A DNA stretch of 27,543 nucleotides, from positions 1 to 27,543 of the forward strand of contig DAOMZV010000010.1 of NCBI GenBank assembly GCA_035400705.1, in the 5' to 3' direction. Position numbers and translations under genes: made by a program. The notes under the pieces are model-generated. The model was not told the origin of the DNA, did not search any database, and worked only from the letters and a program-made list of their open reading frames with translations. Each line of letters opens with the position of its first letter. The stretch's first letter is position 1. Positions 21,398 through 27,543 of the stretch are shown piece after piece. The DNA is from GWC2-40-17 sp035400705 (GTDB lineage: Bacteria > Patescibacteriota > Patescibacteriia > Magasanikbacterales > UBA10003).

Positions 21398-22821
21398 AAA
21401 GCTTTTCGAGATTTAAACAAGATAAAAGGTGTTTTCAGTAGAATAATTAAATCTAAAAGTAGTGACCAGTTTTCAATATAGAGAGTATCAAGAGTAACTT
21501 CTTCTTCAAATTCTAAATCGCTGCGTCCGGAAATTTGTGATAGACCAGAAAGACCTGGTTTAATATTTAAAACTTTGCGTTGGCGAGTAGAGTATAAATC
21601 CACTTCGCGCGGTTGGTGTGGACGAGGTCCAACTAAGCTTAAATTTCCTACCAAGACGTTAAAAAGTTGGGGGAGTTCATCTAAACTTAAGCGACGCAAA
21701 ATTTTTCCTACTTTAGTAATTCGAGGATCATCTTTTATTTTATAAACTGGGCCTCCTTTGATACTTTTGGTTTTAATTAATTCTTGTTCAAAATTTAAAG
21801 CTTCAGTTTGATTTTTAAATTGCGCACCAATACAATATTTTTGATACATTGAACGGAATTTTAAAACCATGATTTTTTTACCCGCTTCTCCGACACGCTC
21901 ATTTTTATAAATGACTGGCCAACCCGTTTCTAATAGTACAGCTAAAGCCGAAAATAATAGTAGGGGACTGGTCAGAATAATTAAAATAATTGAACCAACC
22001 AAATCCATACTTCTTTTAGTAACACGTCCCCAGGCTTGGAGTTTAGTTTTATGCATTTCCACAATCGGTATCCCACCAACGGCATAAATAGAAATGTTGG
22101 CTAAATAAGTAGAAAATAAATCAGCTGAATATTTAAAATCCAAATGATTTTCTTGGCAAAAATTCAAGATGGCCAAAACTTCATTTTCATCAGTTTTGAG
22201 ACTGGTTAAAAGAATGTCGTCCAGTTGTTTTTTAGCTAATAATTCGTTTAAGTCTGCAATTGTGCTTTGGTTAAAATTAGGATACTGGCCAGCCACCATA
22301 AAACCAAAGCCGCGTCTTTGGCGTAGAGTTTCGGCGATCATATCACTGACCCGACCAGTGCCAATAATCGCTATTTTTTTAGTACCAATACCAGAACGAT
22401 ATAAAAGATTTTTAATAATTTTTAAGGCAATTCGACCACAACTGACATAGATAATACCTAAAATCCATCCAGCTAAAACAATAAAACGAGAATTGAAAGC
22501 GTCTAGGTGAAAAAATAAATAAATGGTAATGGCAGCCAAACCAGTAGAACAAGCAAAGACTACACGTGATAATTCACTAGTTAAACGACGAGTTGGTTTG
22601 GAGCTATACAAACCAGCTAAGGCAAATAAAACTAGCCAACCCATAATGACAGAAAACATGATGGGCAAGTACTTGTCAAAAGAAAGATTAAAAATTATTG
22701 GTTTGATTTTGGTAAAAAAATCATTAAAACGCAAAAAATAGGCGCTGAGGCCGGCTAAAAAAAGCATTAAAAAGTCTAAAGGCAAGGCGATTGTTGCTAA
22801 AATAATAGAAGATTTTTTCAT
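21394..22821 (-). CDS. Polyprenyl glycosylphosphotransferase (WcaJ/WbaP type)
   Basis: Starts surface glycan synthesis by moving a sugar-1-phosphate from a nucleotide sugar to undecaprenyl phosphate. The 475-residue protein has four or five N-terminal membrane helices (1-130), a central Rossmann-like domain (KIAIIGTGRVSDMIAETL), a further helix after KRSMDLVGS, and the C-terminal catalytic domain with KFRSMY, RRLSLDELPQLFNVLVG and NLSLVGPRP, the hallmark of the family. It needs undecaprenyl phosphate, which uppP at 5179-5949 would recycle. It is the first gene of the minus-strand envelope operon, under a TTGACT-17-TAAAAT promoter with a leader of about 8 nt. Confidence 0.93.
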   Translation of the reverse strand: MKKSSIILATIALPLDFLMLFLAGLSAYFLRFNDFFTKIKPIIFNLSFDKYLPIMFSVIMGWLVLFALAGLYSSKPTRRLTSELSRVVFACSTGLAAITIYLFFHLDAFNSRFIVLAGWILGIIYVSCGRIALKIIKNLLYRSGIGTKKIAIIGTGRVSDMIAETLRQRRGFGFMVAGQYPNFNQSTIADLNELLAKKQLDDILLTSLKTDENEVLAILNFCQENHLDFKYSADLFSTYLANISIYAVGGIPIVEMHKTKLQAWGRVTKRSMDLVGSIILIILTSPLLLFSALAVLLETGWPVIYKNERVGEAGKKIMVLKFRSMYQKYCIGAQFKNQTEALNFEQELIKTKSIKGGPVYKIKDDPRITKVGKILRRLSLDELPQLFNVLVGNLSLVGPRPHQPREVDLYSTRQRKVLNIKPGLSGLSQISGRSDLEFEEEVTLDTLYIENWSLLLDLIILLKTPFILFKSRKAL

Positions 22822-22835
22822 AGTTTTATAGACTC

Positions 22836-22864
22836 ATTTTACCTTTATTTTCGGCTAAAGTCAA
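22836..22864 (-). promoter_or_regulatory. Promoter of the envelope glycan operon
   Basis: On the minus strand TTGACT (22859-22864), 17-bp spacer, TAAAAT (22836-22841). The transcript would start about 8 nt before the first ATG (22821), close to leaderless. Confidence 0.65.
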
Positions 22865-22886
22865 TGTTTGAAAAAGAAAGATTAGT

Positions 22887-22915
22887 TTGTTAATTAATCT
22901 TTTAAACGGTATAAT
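22887..22915 (+). promoter_or_regulatory. Promoter of the acyltransferase-like gene
   Basis: TTGTTA (22887-22892), 17-bp spacer, TATAAT (22910-22915), giving a leader of about 18 nt. It is divergent from the envelope operon promoter, with about 25 bp between the -35 boxes. Confidence 0.65.
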
Positions 22916-22939
22916 GTTTTAATTCCAATCAAAGCCTTT

Positions 22940-23812
22940 ATGAATTTAGCAGAAAAAAACGAAAATAGTATTTTTAAAAAGATTAGGGAAACCCCTTTGC
23001 CCGATGGTTTTATAGACAAGCAGCAATCTCTAATTAGATTAAATGTTTTGGCAAAAGTTTGGCCGAAAAAGGAAATCGTCGGACATCTAGGCTGTTGGGG
23101 GACTCGTTATAAATTTGGACCAATCTATTTAGAATTATATACTTCAGTTGAAGAGCCAGTTGTGACTAAGTTTAATCATTTGAGGATAATCTATTGGCAG
23201 CCCCTGGTTAAAATTAATAAACCCAAAGGCTGGTGTCGTGATTGTTTTTATTTATCGTCTCAATATGGAGTTAAAGAATTAAAAAATGATTATTGGGAAG
23301 AATGGTCAAATCATGCTAAAAGGCATCGTCGTAAATGGTTGAAGGATAGGCGTTATGAAATTGTGCCAACGGATTTAGAGACTTTTGCTGCTGCTTATAA
23401 TAAAACTCATAAAATTGGTCCCCTAATGCGAGAGAGTTTTATCAAAACTCTGCGCTTGCATTTGCAAGAACATCCCCAAGACGTGGGTTTGTATGTAGCT
23501 AAACAGAAAAACACCGAGGAGATTATTGGAGGGTTAGCGGTTATTGACTATCCAGATATTTTAGAAACCACTCACACTATTTCTTTTATTAACGTGGCTG
23601 GTTTAAAAACATCAGTGGGCACCGGTCTGATTGACTATTGGTTTCAAACCTCTTTAAAAAAAGGCTGGCGATTTATTAATTTTGGTTTTGTCTGGAAGCG
23701 AGGCGACCCACTTGGTTGGCGAGGTTATTCTAAATTTAAAAAACAATTTGCTCCTTATCTTTTATTATACCGCTATCAATTTTTTAAATTAGTAAAAGCG
23801 GTAAAGGATTGA
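22940..23812 (+). CDS. GNAT/FemAB-like acyltransferase-fold protein
   Basis: A 290-residue soluble protein that I assign only to the acyltransferase superfamily. The second half resembles the C-terminal GNAT lobe of FemAB-type proteins: WSNHAKRHRRKWLKDRRY followed by IVPTDLETFAAAYNKTHK, then VGLYVAKQKNTEEIIGGLAV, HTISFINVAGLKTSVGTGLI, and GWRFINFGFVWKRGDPLGW. The HRRKWLKDRRY segment recalls the basic block of Fem proteins. No signal peptide or membrane helix. It stands divergent to the glycan operon and may modify an envelope precursor, which is inference from position. Its stop codon overlaps the -35 box of the rnpB promoter. Confidence 0.65.
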   Translation: MNLAEKNENSIFKKIRETPLPDGFIDKQQSLIRLNVLAKVWPKKEIVGHLGCWGTRYKFGPIYLELYTSVEEPVVTKFNHLRIIYWQPLVKINKPKGWCRDCFYLSSQYGVKELKNDYWEEWSNHAKRHRRKWLKDRRYEIVPTDLETFAAAYNKTHKIGPLMRESFIKTLRLHLQEHPQDVGLYVAKQKNTEEIIGGLAVIDYPDILETTHTISFINVAGLKTSVGTGLIDYWFQTSLKKGWRFINFGFVWKRGDPLGWRGYSKFKKQFAPYLLLYRYQFFKLVKAVKD

Positions 23813-23837
23813 CAAAGTAGTCAAAATGTGTTATAGT
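23809..23837 (+). promoter_or_regulatory. Promoter of rnpB
   Basis: TTGACA (23809-23814), 17-bp spacer, TATAGT (23832-23837). The -35 box overlaps the TGA stop of the preceding gene (23810-23812). The start is expected at about 23844, where helix P1 begins. Confidence 0.85.
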
Positions 23838-23843
23838 GTTTTT

Positions 23844-24243
23844 ACTAAATTAAGTGGGCGGCCGCTCCTGAAAAGGAGAGGAAAGTCCGAACACTCACAA
23901 TTTATTGTGTCGCGGTACCACCTAACGGGTGGGCAATTTGGCGGGATAAAGAATCGCAAGATTCTATAAACTTGCCTGACGGATCAGTGCCACAGAGACA
24001 ATACTACCCCAATTATGTTTGGGGGAAAGGTGAAAAGTGAGGTGATGTGTCGTGGTTTAAACTCTAAAGGTTTAAATAACGTCTCTGCTACGCCTCTTGC
24101 GCCAAGGTAACTTGGCGTGGTGGAAAACCCTACCTAGTGCAACTTCTTGAACGAAGGCTTGAGTCTGATAGCAATGTCAGACCTAGAGAGATGGCCGTCG
24201 CCCCCTTGGGGGAGACAAAATTCGGCTTATAGCTTAATTTAGT
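23844..24243 (+). ncRNA. rnpB: RNase P RNA (class A)
   Basis: Catalytic RNA that removes 5' leaders from pre-tRNAs. The ends pair perfectly as helix P1 (23844-23854 with 24233-24243). The conserved core begins GAGGAAAGTCCGAAC (23877 on), continues with ACAGAGACAATAC, GGTGAAAAGTGAGGTG, the hairpin GCCAAG-GTAA-CTTGGC, and CCTAGAGAGATGGCCGTC, and ends with the paired ACAAAATTCGGCTTATAG. The P15 loop reads TGGAAAACC (24121-24129), where bacterial RNAs that hold the tRNA CCA end usually have GGT. This fits the two tRNA genes here, which encode no CCA. A terminator follows. Confidence 0.96.
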
Positions 24244-24269
24244 CAAAACGCCCTGCAAGGGGCGTTTTG
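24244..24269 (+). terminator. Terminator hairpin after rnpB
   Basis: CAAAACGCCC (24244-24253) pairs with GGGCGTTTTG (24260-24269), immediately after P1. The T-run is inside the 3' arm. Confidence 0.7.
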
Positions 24270-24272
24270 AAT

Positions 24273-24301
24273 TTGACAAAAAATAAGTTGAGGGCTAAGA
24301 T
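24273..24301 (+). promoter_or_regulatory. Promoter of the leader-peptide/tRNA-Asn unit
   Basis: TTGACA (24273-24278), 17-bp spacer, TAAGAT (24296-24301). Start expected at 24307-24309, so the leader peptide ATG (24310) is at or next to the 5' end of the RNA. Confidence 0.65.
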
Positions 24302-24309
24302 AAAAATAT

Positions 24310-24360
24310 ATGAAGAAATTCGCTTTAAATAATTTAAATAATAATAATAATTTCCTTTGA
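24310..24360 (+). CDS. Asn-rich 16-residue leader peptide
   Basis: A small frame, MKKFALNNLNNNNNFL then TGA, in which 7 of 16 codons are AAT (codons 7, 8 and 10-14). It begins just downstream of a TTGACA-17-TAAGAT promoter, probably leaderless, and ends exactly where the 5' arm of an antiterminator begins (24359). The next gene is tRNA-Asn(GTT), the tRNA that reads AAT. This is the layout of an attenuation leader peptide, in which slow decoding of a run of one amino acid reports low charged tRNA. The alternative is a chance frame on an AAT-rich stretch; the coincidence of codons, hairpins and tRNA identity argues against that. Translation is not proven. Confidence 0.6.
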   Translation: MKKFALNNLNNNNNFL

Positions 24361-24423
24361 AGCGGGCGAGTTTTTATTTTTTCAACAGTTTAAACTCCTC
24401 GCTTCAGCGGGGAGTTTTAGTTT
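24321..24423 (+). promoter_or_regulatory. Transcription attenuator with alternative hairpins before tRNA-Asn
   Basis: Four segments can pair in the classical pattern. Segment 1 is CGCTTT (24321-24326, inside codons 4-6 of the leader peptide). Segment 2 is 24359-24373 (GAAGCG-GGC-GAGTTT). Segment 3 is 24392-24405 (AAACTC-CT-CGCTTC). Segment 4 is 24407-24417. Pairing 1:2 uses CGCTTT/GAAGCG; 2:3 gives two 6-bp helices (antiterminator); 3:4 gives an 11-bp hairpin with loop TTCA followed by TTTTAGTTT (terminator). A ribosome held at the first Asn codons would cover segment 1 and leave 2:3 free; one reaching the stop covers segment 2 and allows 3:4. The T-tail is imperfect, so termination may be partial. 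Confidence 0.6.
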
Positions 24424-24427
24424 AAGT

Positions 24428-24530
24428 AAATCACCATAAAATTCCTGGGTAGTTTAATGGTAAAACGCCTCGCTGTTAACGAGGATAGTGAAGGTTCGAT
24501 TCCTTCCCCAGGAGTTTTGCGGTGATTTTT
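24428..24530 (+). terminator. Flanking helix enclosing tRNA-Asn, terminator-like
   Basis: AAATCACC (24428-24435) pairs with GGTGATTT (24521-24528) and AAAA (24438-24441) with TTTT (24515-24518), continuing the acceptor stem outward with one 2x2 internal loop. The outer arm ends in TTTTT. It may terminate the tRNA transcript or position RNase P and 3' processing enzymes. Confidence 0.45.
24443..24514 (+). tRNA. tRNA-Asn (anticodon GTT)
   Basis: A complete cloverleaf: acceptor TCCTGGG/CCCAGGA, anticodon stem CCTCG/CGAGG with loop CTGTTAA (anticodon 24475-24477), T-arm GAAGG-TTCGATT-CCTTC, discriminator G. No CCA encoded. It lies 82 nt after an Asn-rich leader peptide and behind an attenuator-like structure, and its flanks can extend the acceptor helix. 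Confidence 0.97.
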
Positions 24531-24533
24531 AGA

Positions 24534-24562
24534 TTGACAGAACCAAGTGCTTTTGTTTAAAT
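24534..24562 (+). promoter_or_regulatory. Promoter of the membrane protein gene at 24589
   Basis: TTGACA (24534-24539), 17-bp spacer, TTAAAT (24557-24562). Start near 24569, about 20 nt before the ATG; GGAG at about 10 nt before the ATG is a possible ribosome site. Confidence 0.5.
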
Positions 24563-24588
24563 TGACTTGTCTGGTCTGGAGTTGAAAA

Positions 24589-25080
24589 ATGGACCCAAAT
24601 CCAATAAGTTTATTCGTGGCGATTGTGCTAGTTAGCATTATTTTAACTGCCGATATAATTTTTTTGGTGATGTGTAAAAAGTGGCTCGATTCCACTATTG
24701 ATATCTTGGGTAAAGTTTATAAACAAACACGACCTGACCGCTATGATTTGTTGGGGAGCAGATCAGTGCGTGAGGAAATGCAGCGTGAGTACCCTAAATT
24801 TTTTTTCTCTGCATTTTTTTGTCTGTTAGCGATTTTTGATCTTAGTGTTTTTGCTTTTTTAAGACCAGGCCCACTGTCGCTAATTGGCGTAATTTCTGCC
24901 CTAGCTCTTTTAGTGATTGCTTATATAACTGGGCCTCATCCTTGGCGTTTCTCAGTTCCTTCGGAACAAATGAAAAAAATATTGAAGGAATGGAGAGAAG
25001 ATGATGCAAGGGAAAGAGCCGAATCAGATTGGGATAAGATACACCCCCATGGTTTTATTGGCCTGCAACCTTCCCCTCAA
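24589..25080 (+). CDS. Membrane protein of unknown function, 3' end lost in assembly gap
   Basis: I do not recognise the family. The visible 164 residues have one N-terminal membrane helix (about 7-28), a charged cytoplasmic-type loop (KKWLDSTIDILGKVYKQTRP, RSVREEMQREYPK), then a hydrophobic hairpin of two helices (about 72-113), followed by a highly charged tail (EQMKKILKEWREDDARERAE). The frame is open into 100 N at 25081, so the C-terminus is unknown; the frame after the gap cannot be trusted. It has its own promoter just after tRNA-Asn. Confidence 0.65.
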
Positions 25081-25180
25081 NNNNNNNNNNNNNNNNNNNN
25101 NNNNNNNNNNNNNNNNNNNNNNNNNNNNNNNNNNNNNNNNNNNNNNNNNNNNNNNNNNNNNNNNNNNNNNNNNNNNNNNN
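25081..25180. other. Assembly gap of 100 N
   Basis: A run of exactly 100 undefined bases, the usual placeholder for a scaffold join of unknown true length. The 3' end of the upstream membrane protein gene is lost here. Confidence 0.99.
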
Positions 25181-25189
25181 AAACAAAAA

Positions 25190-25211
25190 CGCTCGTGGTA
25201 ACCCACGGGCG
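25190..25211. terminator. Bidirectional terminator after the RNase J gene
   Basis: CGCTCGTGG (25190-25198) pairs with CCACGGGCG (25203-25211) around TAAC. On the minus strand it is followed by GTTTTTG and ends the RNase J transcript; on the plus strand it is followed by CTTTTTT and could end the gene lost in the gap. Confidence 0.85.
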
Positions 25212-25219
25212 CTTTTTTA

Positions 25220-27016
25220 TTATACTTCAATAATTACCGGTAGAATCATTGGTCGTTTTTTAGTTTGCGAATAGAGGAATTGACCAATCTCATTTCTAAT
25301 TTTATTTTTAATATATTCGTCAAAAGCTGGTGAATTAGGGTCGGAATCTTTTAATAGGTGTTTAGCTCGCATTCTGGTTTTTTCAATCAATTCTTTATTT
25401 TCTTTTAAATAAACAAAACCGCGAGAGATAATATCAGGATTGCCAATTAAACGCCCCGTTCTTCTTTCTATAGTGGCAATAATTACAAACATACCATCTT
25501 CAGCCATCATTCGACGATCACGCAAAACTACTTGAGAAACATCTCCTGTGCCTAGACCATCAATCATAACATAATCGGTTGGAACATATTGATTGGTTAG
25601 TTTGCCGCCTAATTTATCAAACTCCATGATTTGTCCATTATCAGCAATTAGAACATTTTCTTTGCGTAGCCCGATAGATTGGGCTAAATCACCATGAGCT
25701 TGGAGTAAAAAGCGATTGCCGTGAACAGGAATTAGGTATTTAGGTTTAGTTAAACGAATCATCAATTTTAAATCTTCTTGTTTGGCATGTCCGCCAGCAT
25801 GAACGTCCATCATTTGATAATGAATAACTTTGGCACCGCGACGAACAATTACATCTTTTAAGCTTTGAACAGTGCGTTCGTTACCGGGAATAACCGAAGA
25901 GGAGAAAATAACTGTATCATTGGTTTTTAATTGAATAAAGCGATGTTCATTGTTAGCAATGCGCATTAAGACGGCATTTTTTTCTCCTTGCGCGCCAGTG
26001 CAGACCACGATTAAACGATTGTCTGGGTATTTTTTAAATTCTGTTTCTTCAATAATGGTTCCGGATTTAAATTTTAAATAACCTAATTGATGAGCTAGTT
26101 CCACATTGTTTTTCATACTGCGCCCTTCAATTAAAACTTTGCGATCATATTTTTCCGCAATGGTTAAAATTTGTTGGGCTCTGGTGAGTAGGGAAGAGAA
26201 GGTGCCCATAATCACGCGGCCAGAAGCATTGGCGACAATTTTTTCCAATTCTTCACCGACAACTTTTTCAGAAATCTGATGACCTGGGCTTTCGGCGTTG
26301 GTGGAATCTGAGAGTAAGGCCAAAACATTGCGGGTACCAAACATGGCGATTAAATTTAAATCAGCTGGCTCTTCATTAACAGGGGAATAATCAAATTTAA
26401 AATCTCCCGTATCCAGAACTACACCATAAGGAGTAGTTAAGGCTACACCAAAAGAATCAAAAATATTATGATTACAATGAAACGGCTCAAAGATAAAATG
26501 TTTGCCTAAAGGTACTTTGGTGTTGCTATTAACCAAAATAATACGTGGTGGCTGAGTATCGCGAAATTCTTCTTGGCGTTTTCTGATGATACCAGCGGTC
26601 ATGGCCGAGGTATAAATAATAGGGTTGCCTAATTTCCCCAAAATATGTGGCAAGCCACCTACATGATCCATGTGACCGTGGGTAACAATAACACCTCGAA
26701 TATTTTTTTCGCGTCCTTGTAAACAGGCCACGTTAGGAATAATGTAGTCAATTCCCGGCATATCCTCTTCCGGAAACTGTAAACCGATATCAACGATAAC
26801 AATATCCTCGCCACATTCAAAAACAGTCATGTTGCGTCCGACTTCTTCTAAACCACCCAAGGCGTAAATTTTTAATTTAGGTGATTCTACTGTCCCGCCG
26901 CTAAAAGTATTAATTATCCTTCTTTTAACTGCAGGAGTAGCAAAAGTTGAGGTTTTGCGTGGCGCAGAGGTTCTCCCGAGAGAACGTCTTGGAGCATAAT
27001 TTCTATTTTGTTGCAT
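25220..27016 (-). CDS. rnj: Ribonuclease J
   Basis: Metallo-beta-lactamase-fold ribonuclease with 5'-3' exonuclease and endonuclease activity in mRNA decay and rRNA processing. The 598-residue protein has the opening LGGLEEVGRNM, IVDIGLQFPEEDMPGIDYI typical of RNase J, the zinc motif HGHMDHVGG (His113, His115, Asp117, His118), DTGDFKFDY, the beta-CASP domain (SDSTNAESPGHQ, then GTFSSLLTRAQQIL), HVHAGGHA-type ligands as DVHAGGHAKQ, PVHGNRFLL, and a C-terminal domain after DYVMIDGLGTGDV. The first 45 residues are basic, Ser/Arg/Thr-rich and probably disordered, an extension seen in many CPR and actinobacterial RNase J proteins. It is transcribed from a strong promoter about 170 nt upstream with a structured 5' UTR, which suggests control of its own mRNA. 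Confidence 0.95.
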   Translation of the reverse strand: MQQNRNYAPRRSLGRTSAPRKTSTFATPAVKRRIINTFSGGTVESPKLKIYALGGLEEVGRNMTVFECGEDIVIVDIGLQFPEEDMPGIDYIIPNVACLQGREKNIRGVIVTHGHMDHVGGLPHILGKLGNPIIYTSAMTAGIIRKRQEEFRDTQPPRIILVNSNTKVPLGKHFIFEPFHCNHNIFDSFGVALTTPYGVVLDTGDFKFDYSPVNEEPADLNLIAMFGTRNVLALLSDSTNAESPGHQISEKVVGEELEKIVANASGRVIMGTFSSLLTRAQQILTIAEKYDRKVLIEGRSMKNNVELAHQLGYLKFKSGTIIEETEFKKYPDNRLIVVCTGAQGEKNAVLMRIANNEHRFIQLKTNDTVIFSSSVIPGNERTVQSLKDVIVRRGAKVIHYQMMDVHAGGHAKQEDLKLMIRLTKPKYLIPVHGNRFLLQAHGDLAQSIGLRKENVLIADNGQIMEFDKLGGKLTNQYVPTDYVMIDGLGTGDVSQVVLRDRRMMAEDGMFVIIATIERRTGRLIGNPDIISRGFVYLKENKELIEKTRMRAKHLLKDSDPNSPAFDEYIKNKIRNEIGQFLYSQTKKRPMILPVIIEV

Positions 27017-27033
27017 AATAAAAAAATAAAGAT

Positions 27034-27128
27034 GATTGTCCCATCTGTAATTTTTGCTTAAATAAGAGCAAAAATAAGAGAAAAACTGATAAAATCAGAA
27101 AGGCAAAAACTTGCCTTTTAAGACAATC
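27034..27128 (-). promoter_or_regulatory. Structured 5' UTR of the RNase J gene
   Basis: A closing helix (27034-27040 with 27122-27128) encloses three hairpins: 27099-27106/27111-27118 (8 bp), 27086-27090/27094-27098 (5 bp, followed in the RNA by a T-run), and 27051-27057/27068-27074 (7 bp). Just before the ATG, AGATG (27030-27034) can also pair with CATCT (27042-27046), competing with the closing helix. The arrangement suggests an RNA element sensed or cleaved by RNase J itself. Confidence 0.5.
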
Positions 27129-27192
27129 GAAGAGATTAAATAGAGATTAAAAATGTCTAAACATTTTCAAGGCTTCATTCAACCTCGCTACT

Positions 27193-27221
27193 ACTATAAC
27201 ATATTTTACTTTTTTTGTCAA
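27193..27221 (-). promoter_or_regulatory. Consensus promoter of the RNase J gene
   Basis: On the minus strand TTGACA (27216-27221), 17-bp spacer, TATAGT (27193-27198). The start is near 27187, which leaves a 5' UTR of about 170 nt, far longer than others in this window. The -35 box is 2 bp after the stop codon of the upstream gene. Confidence 0.85.
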
Positions 27222-27223
27222 AT

Positions 27224-27543
27224 CTACTGATTAATTTTAAGCTTAACCTGGCCTAAAATTTGCTCTTGGTCAATAATGAGGCGGGTATCATTTAAGGGTC
27301 CTAACTCAATATCCCCCTTAATTTTTACAATTTCCAAAGACAAAAATTGGTCATTAGAACTTGTGGGCAGGGTTTGGTTAAGAATAATTAGTTTATTAAG
27401 AGGCCAGTTGTGGGTTGGAAGTAAGCCATAGGCTGGCGGGTAAAGTTTAGACCAATTTTTTTGTTCAGCAGAATTTAGTCCGGAAAACCGTAAAAAATAA
27501 TCATCTGAAAGTGGGGAATTAAGACTAAAAAATAAGCTGATTT
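27224..27543 (-). CDS. C-terminal part of a protein of unknown function (runs off the window)
   Basis: The last 105 codons of a gene entering from the right edge, ending in TAG (27224-27226). The visible sequence (for example FFSLNSPLSDDYFLRFSGLN and the end RLIIDQEQILGQVKLKINQ) is rich in Asn, Leu and Ser and looks like a beta-rich extracytoplasmic domain, not a membrane helix. I do not recognise the family. Its N-terminus is outside the window. Confidence 0.65.
   Translation of the reverse strand, partial: ISLFFSLNSPLSDDYFLRFSGLNSAEQKNWSKLYPPAYGLLPTHNWPLNKLIILNQTLPTSSNDQFLSLEIVKIKGDIELGPLNDTRLIIDQEQILGQVKLKINQ

Noticed and set aside
24328..24351. AAT run as a simple microsatellite
   Set aside because: Considered, but it lies in frame in a short ORF with promoter, stop codon, alternative hairpins and tRNA-Asn all suitably placed, so attenuation is the better reading.
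25081..25233. Continuation of the membrane protein frame through the N gap to 25233
   Set aside because: The gap length is arbitrary, so the frame after it is meaningless, and that end overlaps a terminator and the RNase J stop.
1..27543. CRISPR arrays, insertion sequences, prophage genes, attachment sites
   Set aside because: No regularly spaced direct repeats, transposase or integrase genes, or phage structural genes were seen; the one clear repeat is the ileS/kinase 48-bp copy.

Overview
The window is a dense, AT-rich stretch of a small bacterial genome, most likely a member of the Candidate Phyla Radiation (Patescibacteria). Supporting signs are a minimal fermentative carbon module, DUF4012 and FemX-like surface genes, tRNA genes without an encoded CCA, almost no Shine-Dalgarno sequences before coding genes, and very short intergenic spaces. 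Promoters are easy to read because many fit TTGACA-17 bp-TATAAT closely, often with the -35 box lying on the stop codon of the gene before.

Layout. 136-5069 (minus): one operon rpiB-rpe-trxB-pfkB-fba-ldh, which joins the pentose phosphate interconversions to lower glycolysis, lactate formation and thiol redox. 5179-9070 (plus): uppP, then an ultrashort T-box leader and ileS. 9141-9762: no protein gene, but a GC-rich, roughly 620-nt structured RNA with a consensus promoter and an intrinsic terminator; I cannot assign it to a family. 9823-12846 (plus): NIF3-like gene, a small coiled-coil gene, ruvA, a FemX-like gene and tRNA-Arg(CCG). 12887-14766: a sensor histidine kinase without a canonical start codon, divergent from a TrmB-type regulator across a perfect inverted repeat. 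14804-22821 (minus): a cell-surface polysaccharide and envelope operon (polyprenyl glycosylphosphotransferase, two GT4 glycosyltransferases, DUF4012 protein, large Ig/DUF11-like membrane protein). 22940-24588 (plus): an acyltransferase-like gene, RNase P RNA, and a tRNA-Asn unit preceded by an Asn-rich leader peptide and attenuator-like hairpins. 24589-27543: a membrane protein cut by a 100-N assembly gap, then ribonuclease J (minus) with a structured 5' UTR, and the end of another minus-strand gene.

The most interesting items are: (1) a 16-residue leader peptide with 7 Asn codons whose RNA can form mutually exclusive hairpins, directly upstream of tRNA-Asn(GTT), which reads as leader-peptide attenuation of a tRNA gene by its own amino acid; (2) the unassigned large RNA at 9141-9762, which carries Shine-Dalgarno-led mini-ORFs in a genome where ordinary genes lack them; (3) a 47/48-base identity between the start of ileS and the start of the histidine kinase gene on the opposite strand, fused in frame to a PAS domain; (4) the ultrashort, transcription-terminating T-box on ileS. 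All calls come from reading the sequence; no database or folding program was used.
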